The notes: generated by a model not told the origin, from the sequence alone. A DNA stretch of 35,245 bases from Omnitrophica bacterium GWA2_41_15 (GCA_919902675.1 CAKKRH010000022.1:1-35245), one strand, 5' to 3'; shown: positions 1 through 5,881, numbered from the stretch's first letter. A program made the numbers and translations.

Positions 1-1536
1 CTCAAGGATAAACCCGGCCTCATTAAGATAGGGCAAAAGGATTCTATTTACCAGGAAGCCACAGGAATCCTTGACCACAATCGGGGTCTTGCCTAATCGT
101 TTAGAGAATTCCACCATTGTAGCTATAGTCTCATCGCTGGTATGGGGGGTGCGAATCAGCTCAACCAAAGGCATCCGGTGCACCGGGTTAAAAAAGTGCA
201 TCCCGATCACCCGCTCTTTATTTCGCGCTTCCACCGACATCCGCTCAACCGATAAACAAGAGGTGTTAGAGGCAATAATAGCCTGGGGACTAACCTCAGA
301 ATCAAGCTGGCTAAAAACCGCCTGTTTTATCTTCATATCCTCAACCACCGCCTCCACCACCAAATCCGTATTAGCAAATCCGCTGTAATCCAAAGTTGTA
401 GAAATCAGCCCCATCCCAGATATAGCCTGATTTTTTTTAAGCTTTTTCTTTTTTACCGCGTAATCATAAACCTCCCTGGCCTGCCTTAAGCCCCGGCCTA
501 AAGCCTGATAACTCAAATCCTTCATCCTCACCGGCAAGCCGTAATAGCTAAAAAGCTGGGCAATGCCTCCGCCCATTGCTCCCGCCCCCAAAACCGCGCA
601 CTTACCAATCTTACCGGGCTGGGCCTGGCTCCATTTGGTTTTCTTATATTTCTCAGTTAAATAAAATAGCGAAATCAGATTCTTGGAGATTTCCCCGACT
701 ACCAATTCCCCAAATACCTGAGCCTCTCTTTCTAAGGACCTCTCTAAAGAAGAGCTATAATTTTCAACAACTACCTCCAGGGCCTTTAAGGGCGCGGGAT
801 ATTGGCCTTTGGTAGTTTTTAAGACCAATTTTCGGGCTTGATCTTTTAAGATAGACCGCCCAAGAGAATTCCGGTCTAAAAATTTATTCAGCCAGCCTTT
901 AAGCCTGGGCCTGTAACTGTAGCGTTTAGAATGATTTCTCAAGAATTCCAGGCCTTGCTCAAACAGACGGTTTTGGCTGGTTAATTCGTCAACCAACCCG
1001 ATTTTTAAAGCCTCGGCAGCGGAAACCATTTCTCCGGCCAGGATTAACTGCAGGCCTTTACGCAAACCCACCAAACGCGGCAGGCGCTTGGTGCCGCCAA
1101 AACCCGGAATTATCCCTAGCTTCACCTCCGGCAGGCCAATCTTGACCTTATCCCCAAAACAGGCTAAACGGTAGTCGCAGGCCAGGGCCAGCTCTAATCC
1201 TCCGCCTAAACAAGCGCCGTTGATTAAGGCAAGAGAGGGAATAGAAAGCCTTTCCAAGGCATTAAGTATCTTCTGTCCCCCTTGAGCCTTAAGCTCAGCC
1301 TCAGGGCTGGAGGTGATATTCTCAATCTCTTTAATATCCGCCCCAGCAATAAAAATATCCGGTTTCTTGCTTACCACGAGCAGCCCTTTTAAATCCTGCC
1401 TGGAGCCCAATTGCCCGATGATCCCTTCCAACTCCTTAATCACCGCCGCGGACAACACATTCACCCTAGACTCCGGCTGGTCAAATTCTATGACCGCGAA
1501 TTCTTTATCTATTATTAGCTTTAGAGCTTTATCCAT
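1..1536 (-). CDS. fadB: Fatty-acid oxidation complex alpha subunit: enoyl-CoA hydratase/3-hydroxyacyl-CoA dehydrogenase (3'-partial)
   Basis: Not in the ORF track because it runs off the left edge; 512 residues are visible and the C-terminal dehydrogenase domain is missing. Expected activities are hydration of enoyl-CoA and NAD-dependent oxidation of 3-hydroxyacyl-CoA in beta-oxidation (or in reverse). The N-terminal crotonase domain has the oxyanion-hole segment IAGADIKEI near residue 65 and INGACLGGGLELALACDYR near 105-125. A Rossmann domain begins at about residue 310 (VLGAGAMGGGIAQL), followed by ASNTSCLS and the catalytic-His motif MHFFNPVHRMPLVE. This order matches FadB/FadJ (about 715-730 aa). 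I chose the ATG at 1536 because it follows AGGGGTGA and gives the family N-terminus. An 18-codon upstream ORF and a palindrome lie just before it. The partner thiolase is about 3 kb upstream on the same strand, separated by small inserted genes. FadB versus FadJ cannot be decided here. Confidence 0.93.
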   Translation of the reverse strand, partial: MDKALKLIIDKEFAVIEFDQPESRVNVLSAAVIKELEGIIGQLGSRQDLKGLLVVSKKPDIFIAGADIKEIENITSSPEAELKAQGGQKILNALERLSIPSLALINGACLGGGLELALACDYRLACFGDKVKIGLPEVKLGIIPGFGGTKRLPRLVGLRKGLQLILAGEMVSAAEALKIGLVDELTSQNRLFEQGLEFLRNHSKRYSYRPRLKGWLNKFLDRNSLGRSILKDQARKLVLKTTKGQYPAPLKALEVVVENYSSSLERSLEREAQVFGELVVGEISKNLISLFYLTEKYKKTKWSQAQPGKIGKCAVLGAGAMGGGIAQLFSYYGLPVRMKDLSYQALGRGLRQAREVYDYAVKKKKLKKNQAISGMGLISTTLDYSGFANTDLVVEAVVEDMKIKQAVFSQLDSEVSPQAIIASNTSCLSVERMSVEARNKERVIGMHFFNPVHRMPLVELIRTPHTSDETIATMVEFSKRLGKTPIVVKDSCGFLVNRILLPYLNEAGFILE

Positions 1537-1585
1537 CTTCACCCCTGAAGCGATTAACCCGGATAACCGCTTCAATATCTGACAT
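1529..1585 (-). other. Possible 18-codon leader ORF overlapping the fadB start
   Basis: An ATG at 1585, preceded by AAGGA at good spacing, opens an 18-residue frame (MSDIEAVIRVNRFRGEDG). Its stop lies a few bases past the fadB start codon, an arrangement typical of translational coupling. It may be chance; only position and ribosome-binding site support it. Confidence 0.3.
1547..1573. promoter_or_regulatory. Imperfect 27-bp palindrome upstream of fadB
   Basis: The half-sites gaagcgattaa and ataaccgcttc match at 9 of 11 positions around a 5-bp centre, 11-37 nt upstream of the fadB start. It could be a repressor operator or an RNA hairpin near the ribosome-binding site. No regulator gene is adjacent. 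Confidence 0.4.
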
Positions 1586-1669
1586 AATTATCCTTACATA
1601 CCCATCTTTAATAAGGGCATTTTATCCGGATATATTTCCCTTATCAAGCAATTTGTCTAACCCAGGATT

Positions 1670-1699
1670 CGTAATCACCGCCGCGCCCTGGCCATTGCT
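1670..1699 (-). pseudogene. Remnant A of a thiolase 3' end (short, tentative)
   Basis: Read on the minus strand this encodes NGQGAAVIT. It matches the GGQGAAVVV segment at the very end of the intact thiolase (4622-5872), with 18 identical consecutive bases (GGCCAGGGCGCGGCGGTG). It lies just downstream of the zeta/50-aa module and upstream of fadB. Alone it is too short to be convincing; it gains weight from two longer remnants with the same orientation and placement. Confidence 0.45.
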
Positions 1700-1709
1700 T
1701 CTATTCCCC

Positions 1710-1862
1710 TCACTTAACCGTGTAAGGTGAAATGCGGACTGTCTTGCCATTCTCCCACACCGCCAGAGGACGGCCTGTCTTTTTATGCTGCTGGACCACC
1801 TGCCGCACCGCCTTCTTCAATGCCGCTTCAGCCTTATCCTGTAAAGACATCCTCTTTTTCAT
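1710..1862 (-). CDS. 50-aa protein paired with zeta-type kinase (putative antitoxin or partner)
   Basis: Too short for the ORF track. The product is 50 aa, with a helical, charged N-terminus (MSLQDKAEAALKKAV) and a compact C-terminal part (TGRPLAVWENGKTVRISP). I recall small proteins of this form (Ala/Lys-rich helix, then GxPxAxWxDGKVV) beside zeta-toxin genes in many genomes. Its start lies 3 nt after the zeta stop, with GAGG upstream, so the two are surely co-translated. A role as antitoxin or accessory factor is inferred from pairing. The initiator could instead be the internal ATG four codons later. Confidence 0.72.
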   Translation of the reverse strand: MKKRMSLQDKAEAALKKAVRQVVQQHKKTGRPLAVWENGKTVRISPYTVK

Positions 1863-1865
1863 TCA

Positions 1866-2441
1866 TTACCTCGCGCTTCTTTGAACTGCGGCAAACAATC
1901 CTTCATTAACTACTTCTCTATGGCCATTGCGTCTTTTTGAAATCAATACAGGCTTAGCCTTTGAATTGTCAAATAGCATCCAGGAATTAAGCAACGGCTC
2001 ATACAAGGAGAAAAAATTACTGACCCCCCGGACAAAGCGCCGGCGAACATCTTCAGCCGGCACATAATGCCCGCCTTCCGCGACCCTGTCTTTAATACGG
2101 GCGATTGCTAATTCTGGAGTAGGAATCCAGAGAAAAAAGAGATGAAGCGAATAACCTTTAGCCTTTAACTTAGCGAGTAAGCCCACATAAGATTTACCGG
2201 ACAAGGTTGTCTCAAAGGCAAAATCAACGCCGCGCCTGGCGTATTCGTAGATTTGCTCAAGAACAAGCTTACCAGCTTTAATGGCGGCGGCCTGGGGCCC
2301 AAACGGAGCCAACCCTTGGGCAATAAGGTCCGCGTTCACAAAATTCACGCATTTCACATATTCAGGGAGAAACTCCCCGGCAAAAGTCGTCTTCCCCGAC
2401 CCATTAGGCCCTGCGATTATATAAACATTCTTATTTTTCAT
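1866..2441 (-). CDS. Zeta-toxin-family P-loop kinase
   Basis: The product is about 191 aa with an N-terminal Walker A, IIAGPNGSGKTTFAGEF (residues 8-24), then VNADLIAQGLAP and the FAFETTLSGKSY segment typical of zeta/PezT-like kinases, and an AIARIKDRVAEGGHYVP lid-like region. Family members phosphorylate UDP-N-acetylglucosamine or related substrates and poison cell-wall synthesis, but this lineage also includes kinases without shown toxicity. The ORF track extends the start to a TTG at 2483. I reject that because the extra Gly-rich residues are an out-of-frame thiolase remnant. The true ATG at 2441 overlaps the remnant's TGA stop (ATGA). The 50-aa partner follows rather than precedes it, unlike epsilon-zeta operons. 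Confidence 0.85.
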   Translation of the reverse strand: MKNKNVYIIAGPNGSGKTTFAGEFLPEYVKCVNFVNADLIAQGLAPFGPQAAAIKAGKLVLEQIYEYARRGVDFAFETTLSGKSYVGLLAKLKAKGYSLHLFFLWIPTPELAIARIKDRVAEGGHYVPAEDVRRRFVRGVSNFFSLYEPLLNSWMLFDNSKAKPVLISKRRNGHREVVNEGLFAAVQRSAR

Positions 2442-2509
2442 CTCTCCGCAACTACCCCCGCCCCCTGACCTGCGCCCACACAAAGCTAAGTTAAACCGAG
2501 CCTCTTCTT
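2439..2509 (-). pseudogene. Remnant B of a thiolase 3' end, frameshifted
   Basis: Allowing two small indels, the minus strand reads KKRLGLT...LALC[V]GAGQGAGVVAER followed by TGA, the layout of a thiolase C-terminus (compare LASLCVGGGQGAAVVVER at 4622). Its stop codon overlaps the start of the zeta-type gene. It differs from the intact copy at many bases, so it derives from a diverged thiolase rather than a fresh duplication. Confidence 0.6.
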
Positions 2510-2511
2510 AA

Positions 2512-2556
2512 AATGGTCGCTGTCCCTATTTACCTATTTACCTATTACCTATTTTT
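2512..2556. repeat. Short tandem repeat next to a repeat-like motif
   Basis: Three consecutive units tatttacc/tatttacc/tattacc follow ggtcgctgtccc. The motif resembles dispersed palindromic-repeat ends common in genomes of this kind. It separates remnant B from the XRE/RelE module. Confidence 0.5.
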
Positions 2557-2596
2557 CAATCCGCGTATAGGAAAAATAAAACCGCCGCTTTTTGCG

Positions 2597-2926
2597 CTAA
2601 GCTACTTTTAAATACGTAGAATTACTTTTAGAAAGCCGAGGAAAAGAAATGCTCACGCCTCTGCCTAAAGATTTAGCTATTCTTACCAAAGTTTCAATAG
2701 TTAGATTTTTCTCCTCCCCTGTTTCTATTTGAGAGACAAACTGTTGGGAAACGCCTAATCTCTTGGCAAGGTCAATTTGCCGAATATGTTTATTCTGCCT
2801 TAATTCCGCTATTTTCTGGGCTAAAGCCACCTTAGCGCACTCAATTTCATAGAACTGCTTAAATTCCTTATTTTTTAGCCTCTCTTTTAAATCAATCTCA
2901 ACATTCTCCAACCTAACCTTTTTCAT
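2597..2926 (-). CDS. XRE-family helix-turn-helix antitoxin
   Basis: About 109 aa. A C-terminal HTH_3 domain (about residues 36-95) contains LRQNKHIRQIDLAKRLGVSQ and FVSQIETGEEKNLTIETL, the standard Cro/C1-type fold. The N-terminal 35 residues look like the toxin-binding tail of HigA/RelB-like antitoxins. I prefer the ATG at 2926, behind GAGGTG, over the GTG nine bases upstream. It follows the RelE-like toxin by 13 nt in toxin-first order, as in higBA. It probably binds the palindrome in the promoter at 3310-3338 and represses the pair. Confidence 0.88.
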   Translation of the reverse strand: MKKVRLENVEIDLKERLKNKEFKQFYEIECAKVALAQKIAELRQNKHIRQIDLAKRLGVSQQFVSQIETGEEKNLTIETLVRIAKSLGRGVSISFPRLSKSNSTYLKVA

Positions 2927-2939
2927 TAAAATCACCTCA

Positions 2940-3305
2940 CTATTCCAATCTTTCTATATGCCTGCCCTCTGCTTCAACTTCGCATTTCCTTTTAAAACAT
3001 AATCTTAACACAACTTCAGGTATTTCGCTTGTTCTCTTCTTGATAGCATTAACCAATACCGCGCTATCCCGCAGATAAAAGAAATAAAATATCCTGTTAT
3101 CCTTTGGACGCAGTTCATAAATTCCGTCCTTTAGATAATCCGCCATAGGCCTGCGGAGATTATTACCCTGCTTCTTTAATTCGCGAATATACGCGAATAT
3201 CTTTGCCTGTTCCTTTAGAGTCAAGGAGGTAATAAACTCCTTAACCGGCACTTTCCCTGTTTTATCAACAAAATAATATACGGCTGAAAGCCTATCTTCT
3301 CCCAT
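2940..3305 (-). CDS. RelE/HigB-like (Gp49-type) toxin
   Basis: 121 aa, fitting the phage-derived Gp49/HigB-like RelE superfamily: VYYFVDKTGKVPVKEFITSL at the N-terminus, a helical middle, then LKDGIYELRPKDNRIFYFFY and a final hydrophobic strand (SAVLVNAIKKRT). Toxins of this family cleave ribosome-bound mRNA. The YELRPKDNRIFYFF segment corresponds to the usual LRxxxxxxRxxY core. It has its own canonical promoter with an inverted repeat, and the ATG sits only 4 nt after the -10 box, so the transcript is probably leaderless. The XRE antitoxin follows in the same transcript. Confidence 0.86.
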   Translation of the reverse strand: MGEDRLSAVYYFVDKTGKVPVKEFITSLTLKEQAKIFAYIRELKKQGNNLRRPMADYLKDGIYELRPKDNRIFYFFYLRDSAVLVNAIKKRTSEIPEVVLRLCFKRKCEVEAEGRHIERLE

Positions 3306-3309
3306 TCAA

Positions 3310-3338
3310 AGTATACAAGCTTTAACTTGTATTGTCAA
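3310..3338 (-). promoter_or_regulatory. relE/xre promoter with internal operator
   Basis: On the minus strand TTGACA, a 17-bp spacer and TATACT form a near-consensus sigma70-type promoter. Between the boxes lies the perfect inverted repeat ATACAAG-N6-CTTGTAT, ideally placed for autorepression by the XRE protein. The toxin ATG begins 5 nt after the -10 box. Confidence 0.8.
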
Positions 3339-3410
3339 GGTGAATTTTAGGAGCACATCACTAATCATAAGATTAGCAGGAATTAAGTTAACCGTCCCTA
3401 CAATTCCCAT

Positions 3411-3446
3411 CGTCAAGGACTATTTTGTAATTTTGAGGTTGACCCC
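3411..3446. repeat. 36-bp dispersed repeat, copy 1
   Basis: Begins cgtcaaggac and ends ttttgaggttgacccc; 30 of 36 bases match copy 2 at 3518-3553. The two copies are direct and flank thiolase remnant C. The ggggtcaacctcaaaat core resembles REP-like ends often seen beside IS200/IS605-type (Y1) transposases, but none is present here. Confidence 0.7.
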
Positions 3447-3453
3447 TTACCGC

Positions 3454-3510
3454 TCTTATCACAATCACCGCCGCGCCTTGGCCGCCGCCGACACAAAGCG
3501 AGGCCAGATC
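3454..3510 (-). pseudogene. Remnant C of a thiolase 3' end
   Basis: Nineteen codons without interruption read DLASLCVGGGQGAAVIVIR on the minus strand, against GLASLCVGGGQGAAVVVER at the end of the intact thiolase. Most base differences are synonymous (for example CTC/CTT, TGC/TGT, GTA/GTC, CAG/CAA). The source was therefore a thiolase that diverged under selection before it was lost. It has no upstream body: a 36-bp repeat abuts it on each side. Confidence 0.8.
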
Positions 3511-3517
3511 TAAACAA

Positions 3518-3553
3518 CGTCAATGATTATCTTGGAATTTTGAGGTTTGCCCC
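3518..3553. repeat. 36-bp dispersed repeat, copy 2
   Basis: Begins cgtcaatgat and ends ttttgaggtttgcccc; direct copy of 3411-3446 at 30 of 36 positions, offset 107 bp. Confidence 0.7.
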
Positions 3554-3562
3554 ATTTTCACC

Positions 3563-3601
3563 ATTAGAATCCGGCTGGTCAAATTCGATTGCCGTTACAT
3601 T
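3563..3601 (-). pseudogene. Remnant resembling the fadB N-terminus
   Basis: Thirteen codons read NVTAIEFDQPDSN, closely matching FAVIEFDQPESRV of the intact FadB (residues about 14-26), including the shared bases GAATTTGACCAGCCG. It lies upstream of thiolase remnant C on the same strand, which suggests that a second thiolase-fadB unit once existed here. Confidence 0.55.
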
Positions 3602-3623
3602 TGCGCGGTGCTCTATGCTAAAA

Positions 3624-3661
3624 GGCGGCGCAAAGCAGTCTTCTGGAGCGAATTGTTAGAT
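3624..3661 (-). other. attC-like half-site after the nucleotidyltransferase gene
   Basis: On the minus strand ATCTAAC fits the integron R'' consensus RYYYAAC. It runs on as AATTCGCTCCAG, very like the left ends of many cassette attC sites, and it uses the TAA stop of the upstream gene, as cassettes often do. A proper L'-R' partner (GTTRRRY) does not follow, so this is at best a degenerate or truncated site. Confidence 0.35.
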
Positions 3662-4108
3662 GTCTTTATTCTCTCTTAAATAATTGGCGTCTAATTTATC
3701 TTTTTCTCTGCCTGTGGATTGTTTATTCTTAATGAGGTTTTCTTTTGAAAGGAATGGTATTCGCAGGCCTTCAATCTCTATGATTTCTTTTGTTTTGTAA
3801 GCTTCTTTAAAAGTTACGCCATCAATAAGTGTCATTATGTCGATACGGCGAGGCGCTACGCCTATTTGAAAAATTATCCCTTTCTCCGCGAAAGTCTTTT
3901 TCGTGACGCCAGACAACGGGGCGCCGAATTCAGAGATTGATTTATAAATCTTTTTTGAGTTTTCGCTAGACGACTCTACCCATATATCAAAATCTCCCGT
4001 GGCGCGGGGATAACCATACGCTCCCATGGCATACGCGCCGACAACAAGAAATTTCACCTTATTGTTTAATAAGATTTGTGATATTTCTTTGTAGTCTTCG
4101 TTCAACAT
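3656..4108 (-). CDS. Minimal nucleotidyltransferase-fold protein (MNT-type, probable TA or cassette component)
   Basis: 150 aa. The nucleotidyltransferase core shows FLVVGAYAMGAYGYPRATGD followed by FDIWV: the glycine-rich helix and the D-x-D metal pair. RRIDIMTLIDGV supplies a third acidic strand. The C-terminal GREKDKLDANYLRE matches the GRxKDxxDxxxL motif of DUF6036/AbiEii-like nucleotidyltransferases. Family members transfer nucleotides to proteins or tRNA, often in toxin-antitoxin pairs. The start overlaps the 62-aa partner gene by about 50 nt, so translation is coupled. The TAA stop forms part of an attC-like motif. Substrate unknown. Confidence 0.8.
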   Translation of the reverse strand: MLNEDYKEISQILLNNKVKFLVVGAYAMGAYGYPRATGDFDIWVESSSENSKKIYKSISEFGAPLSGVTKKTFAEKGIIFQIGVAPRRIDIMTLIDGVTFKEAYKTKEIIEIEGLRIPFLSKENLIKNKQSTGREKDKLDANYLRENKDI

Positions 4109-4247
4109 AAGGTAATTTTCTCAATGACCATAATTCTGCCGTGAGCTCCCACATAAAGGAAACTCTTTCTGCTGGGGACGCTCCCACAAAATCTTCATCG
4201 TTCTCCGATATTTTACCTATATATACTTTACCCCGATTTACTTTCAT
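4059..4247 (-). CDS. 62-aa partner of the nucleotidyltransferase
   Basis: Sequence MKVNRGKVYIGKISENDEDF, then VGASPAERVSFMWELTAELW and ERRLQRNITNLIKQ. I recall short proteins with a V-G-A-(S/T)-P-x-E/A-R-...-W-x-L-T signature and an RLxRxxxxxxR tail encoded directly upstream of such nucleotidyltransferases, so I take it as real despite its size. Function unknown; antitoxin or adaptor is inferred from pairing. An extended -10 box (TGGTATAAT) ends 5 nt before its ATG, so it is first in its transcript and probably leaderless. Confidence 0.75.
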   Translation of the reverse strand: MKVNRGKVYIGKISENDEDFVGASPAERVSFMWELTAELWSLRKLPYVERRLQRNITNLIKQ

Positions 4248-4252
4248 AAAAT

Positions 4253-4260
4253 ATTATACC
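4253..4260 (-). promoter_or_regulatory. Extended -10 promoter of the 62-aa/nucleotidyltransferase pair
   Basis: The minus strand reads TGGTATAAT ending 5 nt before the ATG at 4247. No good -35 box is visible, which is acceptable for an extended -10 promoter. Confidence 0.6.
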
Positions 4261-4294
4261 ATAATTTTCTGATTTTTTGCTCATATAACGGCGT

Positions 4295-4361
4295 AGGGTC
4301 AAACGGTGAAACTTGAAATTACAGATTTTTAAATCATTTCACATTTCAAGGGCTGACCCCT
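4295..4361. repeat. 67-bp imperfect palindromic (REP/MITE-like) element
   Basis: The ends agggtcaaac and ggctgacccct are near-inverted, and the interior pairs gaaacttgaaat with atttcacatttcaag imperfectly. It shares the ggtcaA...TgACCcc end style with the 36-bp repeats at 3411 and 3518. It sits between the orphan antitoxin gene and the nucleotidyltransferase pair. Confidence 0.55.
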
Positions 4362-4369
4362 TCTTCATA

Positions 4370-4588
4370 TTATTTTCTTTTTTCTATCCGAGTTTGCAGT
4401 TCTTTTAAAGAAAGCAGACGTCCGCCATGGGTTTGATATTTTGTTGATCGACGATCCAGTTCAGCCTTGTGCGATTCAGACACAGGGACACACTCTTTAG
4501 AAGCAATAGAATCCCACATATCCTCAACGAACAGGATTTTTTCTGCCGTACTTAAACGGGAAATCTTAGGAATATCCGCTACTTTCAT
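4370..4588 (-). CDS. Orphan addiction-module antitoxin (TIGR02574/PF09720-like)
   Basis: 72 aa with the signature ISRLSTAEKILFVEDMWDSI near the start and SESHKAELDRRSTKY in the middle, as in the putative addiction-module component family. These small proteins normally precede a RelE/ParE toxin gene. Here no toxin follows; a palindromic repeat does. The gene starts 33 nt after the thiolase stop with GGAGGTGA at good spacing, and its promoter/operator overlaps the thiolase stop codon. It may be a relic that lost its toxin, or it may be a solitary regulator. Confidence 0.85.
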   Translation of the reverse strand: MKVADIPKISRLSTAEKILFVEDMWDSIASKECVPVSESHKAELDRRSTKYQTHGGRLLSLKELQTRIEKRK

Positions 4589-4606
4589 AATCTCACCTCC
4601 GCTTCA

Positions 4607-4624
4607 ATTATAACATACATGTTA
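4607..4624 (-). promoter_or_regulatory. Promoter/operator overlapping the thiolase stop codon
   Basis: The near-perfect inverted repeat TAACAT-gt-ATGTTA overlaps a TATAAT -10 box and includes the TAA stop of the thiolase. The position suits autorepression of the addiction-module gene. Confidence 0.6.
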
Positions 4625-5872
4625 TCTCTCCACCACCACCGCCGCGCCCTGGCCGCCGCCTACGCAGAGCGAGGCCAGGCCTAAGTGCAGGCTTCGCCGC
4701 TTCATCTCCTTAAGCAAGGTCAAAATCAAGCGACTTCCGGTTACCCCTACAGGGTGCCCCAGGGCAATAGCTCCCCCATTCACATTAAGTATCTCGCGAT
4801 TGAGCTTTCCTATATTATCCTTCTCTAACTGCCTTTCGCAGGCAATTACTTGAGCGGCAAAGGCCTCGTTGATCTCAATCAGTTCTATGTCGCTTAATTT
4901 CAGGCCGGCCTTCTTTAAGACTTCCGGGATGGCAAAGGCTGGGCCAATCCCCATCTTGCTGGGCTCAACCCCTACATAATCATATGCGCGAATAAAACCT
5001 AAAGGCGTAAAACCCAACTCCTTGGCCTTTTCCTCTTTCATCAAGAGCAGGGCGCAGGCCCCGTCAGTAACCTGGCAGGCATTGCCTACGGTTACGCTTC
5101 CGGAATAGCGGTCAAAAAAAGGCTTAAGCTTAGCCAAATCCTCTAAGGCAATCTTCTCCCGCACCCCATTATCATCAGTAATTGTCTTTTCGTATTTCGG
5201 AGGAACAAATACCGGGACGATTTCCTCTTTTAGTTTTTCCCTGGCACTGGTCGCCTTCTTGTGGCTGGTTAAGGCAAACTCATCCTGCTCTTTGCGGGTT
5301 ATCCCGTATTCTTTAGCCAATATCTCGGCGGTCTGGCCCATATTCAAGCCGCAGACCGGATCCGTCAAGCCTAACTGCAGGCCAATCACCGGCTTTAGTA
5401 GGCGGCTGGGTTTAAGCAGCTCCCAGAATATGGCAATTCTTTCCAGGGGATTCTTGGCCTTAGATAACTTCAAAAACAGCTTAGCGGTCTTGGAAGGATA
5501 ATACATCGGGATATTGGACATTGACTCCGCCCCGCCAGCAATCACCACCTCATCTATACCCAGCATTATCTTCTCTGCCGCGCTGGTAATAGCCTCAAAT
5601 CCCGAGGCGCAGTTGCGGGAGACGGTATAGGCCCGTTTTTCTTTGGGTATCCCGGCAAGCAGTGAAATCACCCGGGCGATATTGGCCGCCTCCGGAGGAT
5701 TGGCCACTGAACCGAAAATCACCTCATCCACCAGCATCGGGTCTAAATTCGTTCTCTCCAGCAATTCCCGCGCCGCTATGCTGCCCAATTCCTGGGCCGG
5801 GATATCCCCGAAATCCGTCCAGGCCCGGGTAAAAGGAGTACGTATCCCGCTGACTATGGCTATCCTTGGCAT
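4622..5872 (-). CDS. Thiolase (acetyl-CoA C-acyltransferase)
   Basis: 416 aa, full length for the family. The acylated cysteine lies in VSRNCASGFEAI (about residue 88), the catalytic His in NVNGGAIALGHPVGVTGSR (about 367), and the second Cys in LASLCVGGGQGAAV at the C-terminus. It should cleave 3-ketoacyl-CoA (or condense acetyl-CoA) and partner the FadB-type enzyme; overall it resembles FadI/FadA-type thiolases. AGGAG precedes the ATG. The gene starts 9 nt after the RelE toxin stop, so it may be read from the Phd/RelE promoter. Its 3' end is echoed by three remnants downstream (1670, 2439, 3454). Confidence 0.95.
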   Translation of the reverse strand: MPRIAIVSGIRTPFTRAWTDFGDIPAQELGSIAARELLERTNLDPMLVDEVIFGSVANPPEAANIARVISLLAGIPKEKRAYTVSRNCASGFEAITSAAEKIMLGIDEVVIAGGAESMSNIPMYYPSKTAKLFLKLSKAKNPLERIAIFWELLKPSRLLKPVIGLQLGLTDPVCGLNMGQTAEILAKEYGITRKEQDEFALTSHKKATSAREKLKEEIVPVFVPPKYEKTITDDNGVREKIALEDLAKLKPFFDRYSGSVTVGNACQVTDGACALLLMKEEKAKELGFTPLGFIRAYDYVGVEPSKMGIGPAFAIPEVLKKAGLKLSDIELIEINEAFAAQVIACERQLEKDNIGKLNREILNVNGGAIALGHPVGVTGSRLILTLLKEMKRRSLHLGLASLCVGGGQGAAVVVER

Positions 5873-5881
5873 ATCTCTCCT

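Larger units (their letters stand above)
3306..3655. other. Gene-free scar region between RelE/XRE and the nucleotidyltransferase
   Basis: About 350 bp with no credible intact ORF. From right to left it holds an attC-like half-site, a fadB N-terminal remnant, a 36-bp repeat, a thiolase tail remnant, the second copy of that repeat, and the relE promoter. These parts are listed separately. Confidence 0.75.

Noticed and set aside
71-388. Plus-strand ORFs over fadB (71-388, 576-815, 1313-1582) and similar short ORFs throughout
   Set aside because: These are shadows of minus-strand genes with low-complexity Ser/Ile-rich translations and no domain logic.
1727-1909. Plus-strand 60-aa ORF
   Set aside because: Antisense to the 50-aa zeta partner and the kinase end, which have better context.
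2442-2483. TTG-initiated N-terminal extension of the zeta-type kinase (MCGRRSGGGGSCGE)
   Set aside because: Not part of the kinase family; it is the frameshifted thiolase remnant B. The ATG at 2441 gives the normal N-terminus.
3306-4361. CRISPR array or complete integron cassette array
   Set aside because: Repeats are only two copies (36 bp) without regular spacers, and just one attC half-site was found, with no intI.
4295-4361. Intrinsic terminator for the orphan antitoxin gene
   Set aside because: The palindrome is too imperfect and has no T-tract; repeat-like ends fit better.
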